Part shown: positions 56,016 to 64,000 of the stretch, one piece after another
Layout: each line of letters opens with the position of its first letter
Position numbering within the stretch: position 1 is the first letter of the stretch
Assembly: GCA_022376515.1 (NCBI GenBank)
Contig: WTXI01000009.1
Location: forward strand, 806,001-870,000
DNA: 64,000 bases
Source of the DNA: Lactifluus volemus
Taxonomy: Eukaryota; Basidiomycota; Agaricomycetes; Russulales; Russulaceae
Direction of reading: 5' to 3'
Program-made: the position numbers and the translations under genes
The notes under the pieces: generated by a model
The model's input: only the letters and a program-made list of their open reading frames with translations
Database searches by the model: none
What the model was told of the DNA's origin: nothing

Positions 56016-59000
56016 ATGTTTAGTTCTGCAACCGCATTTGTGTCCTTCTTCTACTTGGCCGTATTCACATCCCTCTATCTAACTCAGTATGGCCCCTCTC
56101 TTCCCTCCCTCCAAAAACAAGATGAGCTGGGCATGAGTGTTAGGCGTGCGTACAGAGACCTGTACCAATTAAGTTACTCAAGCAACTTCCTTACATTTCT
56201 CATATTAAACCGTACTTTCCAATAGATCGCAGACCTCCCTCACCCTTATAACTCCCGTCAAAATGACTACGTACGCAATTTCGTACTTGGAAGACTACAG
56301 CAGATAACGAAAGAGCGTGACTTCATTCACGTCGACGATGATATCAATACGAATGCTGCGTTCTTGGATCGTTCGAGAGGCGTATACTTTCAAGGAATGA
56401 ACATTCTCGTCAAAGTCGACGGTACCGACAACATGACCAACAGTGAGTCTCTTCACTCATGGGAAAACTATGTCAAAATAAAGGATTTTCATGAACAGAT
56501 GACGGTGTACTCTTCTCGGCCCACTTCGATTCTGTCTCCACAGCTCCTGGAGCGACCGACGATGGCATGAGTGTCGCAGCGCTGATGCAAATGGTCACCT
56601 TTCTATCCAACAACCGTCCGAGGCGGACAGCAGTGTTTAACATCAACAATGGTGAAGAGAATGGCCTTCATGGTGCTCATGCGTGCGTTGCTTTCCATCC
56701 ACCCTCCGTACTTTGCTATATCGGCTTTTCAGATTCCTGCACCATCCTTGGTCGAATTTGACGTCATCTTTCCTCAACTTTGAAGGCGCAGGATCTGGCG
56801 GGTATGCTCCATAGCTGTGTCTCTTGCTTACCCCCTATCTGAGACTTTCCAGTCGACCTTTCCTCTTTCGGACTACATCATACGACGTCCTGAAAGATTT
56901 CCGTGCAGCATCACATATACATGCAAATGCAATCTCGCAAGATGCCTGGGACCGAGGCGTCATCCGCTCAGACACAGATTATTCCGTCTACTCTGCTCCT
57001 CGCACCTCGAGTTATTTTCGCTTGAAAAGCGACAATGTGACAGCAAATGCCAGTAAGCACGGATATCAAGGCCCCGGAGGCGGTATGCAAGGCGCAGATA
57101 TTGCATTTTATCACGGGCGTTCGCGATATCATACCATGGATGACTCGATTCGTGGAATGGGATATGACGGTGCCGGTGGACGGAGATCCTTGTGGGCTTT
57201 GATGGAGCTGCTTCGCACGGTGGGCAACAGCATGCTCAATAGCCAATCAGAAAGTGGCGCAGGTGATGAAAAAGAGAAGGCTGCCTATTTTGAACGTAGG
57301 ATGATTTTAGTCCATCATTGGTGAAATTAAACTCACGCATGTACCCAGTATTCGGGGTGTATCTTGTCGCCTTCCGCTTCCGCACGTTGCTAGTAGTCGA
57401 GATGGTCCTCGTTTCTATAGGCATAATCATCGGCCTCCTCGCTGTCGCCCAACGACTCCTCGGATTTGTTCCTCGCCTTTCTCTTGGCACCCCTGCGCCT
57501 TCTTCTCAGACGGCAGCTGATAATCCCATCACCTGGACTACCGCGATTGCGCACATCAGCTTTCGAGGATATGGCCGGTTCTTGCTGGCTCTTATTCTGG
57601 GTACCGGTGCCCAAGTAGGGCTCGTGGTTGGCTTTTTGAGGCTGAATCCTAACGTCTGTAGCTTTCTCTATCTGTGAATAACTGCAGTACTGACCCCGGC
57701 GTAGACCATCCACGCCCATCCAGTAGCCACTTCGATTGCCGTGTTCACATTGGCTTATTTGTCCCTGGCCATTCCTCTTCAAGGCGCCCAACGTCTACGT
57801 CCCATTCCCGCTAGCAAGCAGCGAATTGTCATCTTGATCGAACTTTACGCGCTCACCTGGGCTCTCCTCGTCGGCACATCGACCCTGACGCGACGATTCG
57901 GCATAGCAGGACTTTCCTGGATTCCGTTCTGGAACGGATCCTTACTTGTAGCAGTGACATCAGTCTTGTTTGAGCGTCGCTTGTGGGGTATCAGCAGACA
58001 AGTGGATACAGCGGAACTTCGTCAAGAGGAGACTGAAGACTCTGAGACCATGCCTTTACTTCAGAAGAGCGACCGCCCAACTGATTCGTTGGTTCTAGAC
58101 GAGAGGATCAAAGATGAAGCGCCTTTCTTGTGGATCCTCCAATTTCTGTTCTCAGCGGTGGCACCGGTGGTGAATCTCTCTACATTTTTCACCCTCTGGA
58201 TTGGCTCTATGCATCAAACCGTCCCAGATGGCGGTTCGGTTGGAATAGGTATGCGAGGCCTCCTGCTACCTTAGAGTTTTCAAGTCTTGATCGACACTAC
58301 TTTTGAATAGTATATGCGCTTATCTCAATACTCGCATTTCTTATCGTCCTCCCATCAGCGCCTTTCGTACACAAAATTCACCGTGTTCTTACCGTCATCA
58401 CGTTCGTCATCTTCATCATGTCTACGACATATGCCTTGTTTGCATCCCCCTTCACACAAGACGCCCGGCTCAAGGTGTTCTTTGCCCACGAGGTCGAACT
58501 CACAAATTTGACTGCGACAATCCCGCATCCGCGAATAACGCGGGCCGTCGCGCAAATAAACGTGATCGAGGGCTACGGCCCGCGACTCGTGACCACCCTG
58601 CCATCGTCGTGGGGTGATGCTGACCACGAGGACAGCGACGTAGAGTGTGAAGCAGGAAAGCTGCAGGCTGGCATAACGACCTGTACATGGGCTCTCCCGC
58701 CAGCTCTCTATCCGTCGACCCCTGGCGCTAGCGAGGACAAGGGCGCATGGCTGGTTGCGAATGCTACGCGCCTCGGGCCTGTCTCGCTTCGCGTCGAGAT
58801 TGAAGGCGTCGAGACGCGGTCGTGTAGAATCTACGTGGACAGTCACGCTATACGGCGATACCGCGCTCGGACAAGACAAGGATCGAGCTTGGGCAAGAAA
58901 ACGGAGAGTAGCGCGGATGTAGCTTGGAGCACGTTCGAGGTGCCCCACGGGGTGGAAGTCCACTTGCTGACGCTCTGGTCGCGTACTTGGGGTTCGCGCT

Positions 59001-59215
59001 TCGAAGTGGAACTGGACGTTGATGATGAAAGCGCCGCCGACTCGCAAGGAGAGGGGATCGCGGGCAGGGTATCGTGCACGTGGAACGATGGGCCAGATGG
59101 GGCACATATACCGGCACTCGAGGAGGCACGCAGGTTCTTGCCCGAGTGGGTCGCGATCTCGAACTGGAAAACTATGGATGGGTTGGTCGAGGCCATCAGT
59201 GGGTTTGTGCTATGA
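56016..59215 (+). CDS. PFF1: Pff1-type vacuolar membrane protease (M28 metallopeptidase)
   Basis: Zinc-dependent aminopeptidase-like protein of the vacuolar membrane. A first membrane span (FVSFFYLAVFTSLYL) precedes the luminal M28 domain. Ligand motifs: FSAHFDS, ATDDGMS, GEENGLHGA and the YHTMDD His. Then come GYQGPGGGMQGADIAFY, a set of C-terminal membrane spans (57350-58440; LLVVEMVLVSIGIIIGLL, LLALILGTGAQVGLVVGF, and others) and a long luminal tail ending in AISGFVL. Eight or so short introns are readable, for example 56442-56497 and 56805-56853. The exon 1 donor is abnormal: CAA is followed by TTAAGT (56169) instead of GTAAGT. If not an error, this would block removal of the first intron and cause an early stop. 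All other exons are intact. Confidence 0.88.
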
Positions 59216-60110
59216 AGAAGTTGACTGCGGAAATAATTTGTGATGTATTGATAAAAAGTTGCTGCGACGGAATTTTGAGACTAGGCGCGTCCAGCGGCCG
59301 ACTCCAGCCTCGTTGCTCCCCTCGTGGGAATCGCCGGAGCTACTTATAGATATTGGCGCCCAGACATTACGAGGCCCTTTTTTTGAGAAGCCTCATCGTC
59401 AACTGCGCAACTTTACTTTTGCTCAATCATTCAGGTTCTACGTACACCCCTAAAGGGTGGTTATCGTGAACACCTCGCGCACACGTCCGCAGCATGGCAC
59501 TTGTATTCTTAAATTGCCTGCTCTGGCGCAGTCCTCGCCAACTTTCATAGTTCTTCCTTTCATCTGACAAGCCACTCCGCAACCGCTTACTGTCCGTATT
59601 ATCCCCACTACTAGTGCTAAAGCTGGAAAATGCCTCAACGTGACATGTCGCCGCCGCCATCGGATAACGAACCAAAGTATCTAGTGGTCGTGCATCCATA
59701 CCCACTCAACGCCAACTTGAACATACCGGCGGATCGCCGTGCACTTGCGCTCTGGCTAGCGTGTTGCACGGGCAAAAGATATTTGCTGGCCATGTTCCAC
59801 AAACCGAGTGTGAGTGTTTTCTTGTTCCCCGTACAACCGAGTCACGCCCAGATTTGACCATAATTTGGTCTTTCAGTCTCCAGGAATGGTGATTATCGAA
59901 GTGGATTGCGAATTCAAACGGTTCAATGATCTATTGGGAAAACATACGTGGTCAAAGATGTTGGTTAACCCGGACAGCGACGAGGAGGACAAATCATCCG
60001 AAGTGTTCTATTGTAATCTCGAAACTGGCCGTGACGTAGAAAGAAAAGGTAGGATTCAGTAGTAGCGGCGAAGTTATAAGCTTTGTTATTCATACACACG
60101 CTGTCAGGTT
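58700..60110. repeat. tandem duplication unit 1: protease 3' end plus N-module gene start
   Basis: Matches 62550-64000 in order: last ~450 bp of the protease coding region, the 400-bp spacer (ttgactgcgga; gcgacgga; gcgcaactttactttt inverted in unit 2), then the N-module gene start. Unit 1 is intact and unit 2's protease part is degraded. Confidence 0.75.
59216..59629. other. spacer between protease and N-module/BTB gene
   Basis: Terminator of the protease and promoter of the next gene are expected here. Its counterpart is 63015-63522. No other feature. Confidence 0.4.
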
Positions 60111-62279
60111 GGAAGCGCATATGGGTCGAGGAACATTGGTTTTCGGGTTGGAGGCCTGACAACACGTAAGCATTATCGAAATTATGGTGTATTTTAAAAA
60201 GTTCACAAAGGTCTTCCAGCCGGTTCAAGTACCCATACCCCCAAGCTACTTATTACGATGTGCCCCCCGAGGCCAAGACAGGCGAGCCCTTATGCCGCCC
60301 TCTTACGCAAAATGACGTTTCATCTCCCATGGCGTCCATGTCAGACCTATCGTCGGAAGATTTTTCTGAAACACATTTCGACTCGTACCCCGATGCAGAT
60401 ATCATCCTTCGTTCTTCCGACTCCCATGAATACCATGTTCCAAAGCTTTTTATCATCAATAGCTCTCCCGTCCTTGCAAAGTTGGTGCAAACAGCTCCTA
60501 TCACCTCGGATGCCGCTACTTCTGCACCCGGAGAGCCTGGGGCTTCGCTCACCAGAGTCCAGCTACCCGAAAATCACACCATCCTTTCTTGCCTTCTCAC
60601 TTTCATTTTCCCCGTGTCTCCCATCCTCCCTTGGACCACCGGGCAGATCATGGAGCTCCTGTCAGCAGCTCAAAAATATGAAATGAACTCTGCGCTCATT
60701 CACATCCGCGATCACATCGCTCGACATCGTCCGTGGTTCATGGGCCCAGGCAAAGCTCTCTACGTATTTTCTCTCGCCCAGAGATATAAACTTCGCGATG
60801 AGGTACTTCAAGCAGCACGAATCACGTTAAGCACTTCAATGACTTTCGATGATCTGGATGGCCAGCTCGGAACCATTTCAGGTGCTTTTCTCTATGAGCT
60901 TTGGAAGTATCACCAAAGGGTTCGAGAGAACCTCTCACGGGACCTCCTTGGATTTAGAATGTCTGACCCACACGGAACACTGGAGCATTTTCATTGCATA
61001 AAGCTCAGCTCTTTCGGCATCCCCAGCTGGCTTGAGGACTACATTGAGTCCGTCAGGAACGCACCCTCCTGGTTTGACCTCTCCAAGTTTCACATGTCCC
61101 TGACCCGTCATACTTCCCCAACGACCACGTCATCGAGCACTTGTCCCTCATGTGCATCGATCTCTAGTGAGACAATACATGCATTCTGGGGCGCATTGAC
61201 AGCTGTCGTCCATAACAGCTTCAGGAGAGTGAGTGTCGATGAATCAGGCTTGCTTTATCAAGGTGCTGAACGATTTCCAGGCAGAATCGGAGCTCATACT
61301 CGTTGCGAACGAGACGCACTTCCAAAATCCCATTACGTCAGGCGAAGCCTTGCCGACATCCGTTGGCCTGAACTTGCGCGAGACGGATGTAATACTACAA
61401 TCATCCGACTTTGTCCACTTCCACGTCCACAAGCTAATACTAGCGACGTCCTCACCATTCTTCAGTGATATGTTTTCTCTGGCCCAACCCTCTCACGACG
61501 AAATTTATGATGGGCTCCCTGTGGTTCGCTTGCCCGAAGACGCCGAAGTGCTCCATAGCCTCGTCACAATGTTGTACCCAATTCCCACTGTCGTGCCGGA
61601 CTCTTATGAGAAGGTTTTAGATCTTCTTGCGGCTTCACAGAAATATGATATGGGCGCTGTCCAATCGTCCATTCGTGCCGAAGTCAGCCAGAAGACATTC
61701 ACAACACTCACGGGATCAGGAGTTTTCCGCGCCTATGCGATGGCAAGCAGTAAACGACTTGTTCCGGAGATGGAGAATGCTGCCCGTCTAACTTTGGATT
61801 ATCCTATGACTTTCGAATGTTTAGGAGACGATCTAGGCTTGTTCGATAGCCGGGCGCTGCGTGATCTTGTCAACTATCGCAGGCGTTGTCGAGATAGCGT
61901 TGTTTCGTGTCTTGAATCATTTCTATATCGTCGTGATGAAGCATCGGAAATCTGGGATAGTTGTCCCCAAATCATACTCGACGAAACATTGCCTGTTGTC
62001 CTGCTCCAAGGACGCAAACAGGCTATCTTCGCCAGGTGGTTACATGACTTCATTTCGCGGAATGTCAGAGAACTCGAGAGCAGTTTTACGCGACCCCTAC
62101 TCGAGCAGTCGAATTTTCGAAAGCAATACATGCAAGCGCTCCAGAATCACATTAAAGACACAGACTGTAGTTTCTGCTCAAGACAGGTTATGGAAGGGGA
62201 GTCGTACTTAGGGCAAATACAGGATGAACTAAAATCAGCGCGCGATAAGGTCTGTACAACCGTATTCTCCTCGATTTAA
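59630..62279 (+). CDS. N-module fused to two BTB domains, 811 aa
   Basis: Exons 59630-59809, 59877-60048, 60108-60165, 60220-61228 and 61263-62279 give exactly 812 codons with the stop. Residues ~1-160 are the N-module: EPKYLVVVHPYPL, RRALALWLACCTGK, SPGMVIIEVDCEFKRF, VFYCNLETG, EEHWFSGWRPDN and RFKYPYPQATYYDVP. It is the same module as in the genes at 1064 and 10799. The first BTB (~190-330) shows DADIILRSSDSHEYHVPKL. The second (~490-640) shows ETDVILQSSDFVHFHVHKL and LAASQKYDMGAVQS. Tandem BTB proteins are common in agaricomycetes; having this module in front is unusual to my knowledge. The two BTB halves are joined by a 34-nt intron (61229-61262). If it is not spliced, the first frame ends at 61468 and the second BTB would need its own start near 61239. 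Confidence 0.75.
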
Positions 62280-62545
62280 TCAAGGCCTCCGGGGGGGTTT
62301 ATTGATAACTTTCATACGCCACAGGTACCATTCCATGAACCATTGGTCAGAATGTTGTAGGATTCAGTGTTCAGTTTCGTACTGTACGCGCCATTCGTGA
62401 CGATTTGCTACAAGACTTGTAGGACTTGTTATACTACATGTTGGACTTTTAGCTAGCTCCGGTTCTTCATCGCACGTTCTCCCTCTGCCCTCTTCTGCTG
62501 CTTCCCTTGCTCCAGCTTCACGTCTCCCATATAGTATTTCCTCCG
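62280..62545. other. spacer, no gene
   Basis: Downstream of the double-BTB gene, up to the degraded protease copy. Nothing recognised. Confidence 0.4.
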
Positions 62546-63015
62546 CACCCGAGTGCCAGCAAGCTCGCCATCCGGGTTGAAGGCCCTGGGCCACCCGGGC
62601 CGATGAGAACGGAAACTGCCGGTCGCATAGCCGGTCGCAAATGCCACGCGTCTCGGGCATGCCTTGCTCCGAGTCCGCGTCGAGATTGAGGTGAGCCACG
62701 CTCTCCGCCGCTGGCGATACTACGCTCGGACGCGGCATGGGACGAGACAGCGGAGGGTAGCGCGAATATAGCATGGAGTGCGCTTGAGGGGCTCGCGGGA
62801 GTGGAAATCCACTTTCTGACGCTCTAGACGCGTACTTGGGGTTCGCGCTTCGAATATGAACCGCGTTGACGAAGGCGCCGGAGAGGTGTCGTGCCTGTGG
62901 AACGATGGGCTAGGTGGGGCGCAAATACCGGCGCTCGAGGAAGGCATGTTCTTCCCGAGTGGGTCGCGATCTCGAAAGCTACGGATGGGGTTGGTCGAGG
63001 CCATCAATCAGTGAA
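62546..63015 (+). pseudogene. degraded 3' end of a Pff1-type protease gene
   Basis: Aligns with 58690-59225: cgtctcgggc; cgcgtcgagattga; gcgtacttggggttcgcgct; aacgatgggc; ggttggtcgaggccatca. Many indels and stops break the frame, for example tag at 62826. There is no upstream protease sequence; the preceding DNA belongs to the BTB gene. It is one end of the tandem duplication. Confidence 0.8.
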
Positions 63016-63522
63016 TTGTGCTATGGAGTTCGACTGCGGAATATTGAATTGATGAAATGTTACTGCGACGGATTCTGAAAAGGCCGCACGACCGGTACGT
63101 TATTGCCAGACTGAGGCTGGGATAGGATAAAACCTCGTTGATAAGATTCACCCTTTAGGGGTTTACGTAGCCCTTAATGATTGAAGCAAAGTTGCGCAGT
63201 TGACCACGAGGCTTTGCAAAAAATAGGACGAGGCGACCCTTATCGTGAATACCTCGCGCCTACGGCCGCAGCCATGGCCTTTGATTTATCCGTATTCTTA
63301 AATCGCCGCCCTGGCGCAATCCTCGCCAACTACTCTACAGGCCTTTCATACAAAGTTCCCACCTCAACACCCTTCATCTGACAAGCCACTCGACAACCGC
63401 TAACTTTCCATTGTCCCTTTCTTTTTCTTTTTCTTTTCCCCTTCACGACCCCAACGCCGCCCTGGCCGCGGTGGTACAGTATATATACACACGGATTCAC
63501 TACCCCAACTAGTGTAAGAAGG
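63016..63522. other. spacer and promoter region of the second N-module gene
   Basis: Counterpart of 59216-59629 with rearrangement. A CT-rich tract (63410-63440) and tatatata (63478-63487) lie just upstream of the ATG and may be core promoter elements. Confidence 0.45.
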
Positions 63523-64000
63523 ATGCCTAGACGCGACAAGTCGCCGCCGCCACCAGATAACGAGCCAAAATATCTGGTGGTGGTCCATCCATATCCACTC
63601 AACGCCAACTTGGACATACCGGCGGATCGCCGTGCGCTCGCGCTCTGGCTAGCGTGTTGCACGGGCCAAAAATATTTGCTGGCCATGTTCCACAAACCGA
63701 GTGTGAGTCTTTTCTTGTTCCCCATCCAACCGAGTACGCCCAGATTTGACCATAATTTGGTCTTTCAGTCTCCAGGAATGGTGATTATCGAAGTGGATTG
63801 CGAATTCAAACGGTTCGACGATCTATTGGGAAAACATTACTGGTCAAAGATGTTGGTTAACCTGGACAGCGACGAGGAGGACAAGTCATCCGAAGTATTT
63901 TATTGTAATCTCGAAACTGGCCGTGACGTAGAGAAGAAAAGTAGGTTCAGCAGTGGCGATGAAGTCACAAATTGTGTTACTCATACACTTTCAGGTTGGA
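63523..64000 (+). CDS. N-module gene, second tandem copy, cut by the window end
   Basis: Exon 1 63523-63702 (60 codons), intron 63703-63768, exon 2 63769-63940, intron 63941-63994, and exon 3 begins at 63995 with the GW of GWKR. It is highly similar to 59630-60110: EPKYLVVVHPYPL, RALALWLACCTG, MVIIEVDCEFKRFDDLLG and CNLETGRDVE. All splice sites are canonical. What follows the module, BTB or another domain, lies outside the window. Confidence 0.85.
   Translation, partial: MPRRDKSPPPPDNEPKYLVVVHPYPLNANLDIPADRRALALWLACCTGQKYLLAMFHKPSVSLFLFPIQPSTPRFDHNLVFQSPGMVIIEVDCEFKRFDDLLGKHYWSKMLVNLDSDEEDKSSEVFYCNLETGRDVEKKSRFSSGDEVTNCVTHTLSGW

Overview
This is filamentous basidiomycete DNA, most likely an agaricomycete close to Rhizoctonia/Ceratobasidium. 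Genes are split by many short introns (about 34-67 nt, GT..AG). The gene families are agaricomycete in type: double-BTB proteins, a NACHT-WD40 protein, a Plavaka-type transposase, BED/hAT transposases and a vacuolar M28 protease. The genus is an inference from family resemblance; no rRNA or mitochondrial marker is present.

Layout. (1) 346-5437 and 9746-15158 are two copies of a ~5 kb block holding a minus-strand gene with a novel N-terminal module plus a minus-strand twin-ATPase ABC gene. Each copy has broken a different member. A hAT-type MITE (9962-10353) sits in copy 2 only. Between the copies lie a 13-unit 16-bp minisatellite, a 100-residue secreted cysteine-rich protein gene and a His-rich membrane protein gene. 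(2) 15505-35660 is a nest of transposons: a decayed Plavaka-type transposase; a GGCC-armed hAT element with a largely readable transposase and a captured TPR-gene fragment; a full-length LINE inserted in one arm of that hAT; a 2.1 kb foldback element; and a 1.44 kb GGCC-armed non-autonomous hAT sitting inside a Plavaka exon. (3) 35664-55317 carries three genes that share one uncharacterised C-terminal module of about 560 residues. It is spliced in frame to an uncharacterised N-terminus (1329 aa), to a BTB protein (821 aa) and to a NACHT-WD40 protein (1874 aa). All three exon models sum to whole codons. A hAT derivative (45881-47324) lies just upstream of the NACHT gene, and a third ABC fragment lies at a duplication junction. 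(4) 56016-64000 holds the Pff1-type vacuolar protease, a gene fusing the N-terminal module of region 1 to two BTB domains (811 aa), then a degraded copy of the protease 3' end and a second N-module gene running off the window.

The window is therefore a repeat-rich accessory region where segmental duplication and exon shuffling combine two undescribed protein modules with signalling-type partners (BTB, NACHT, WD40). The strongest candidate for a new system is the shared C-terminal module, which looks like an interchangeable output or recognition domain of fungal NLR-like and BTB receptors. Its function is unknown.
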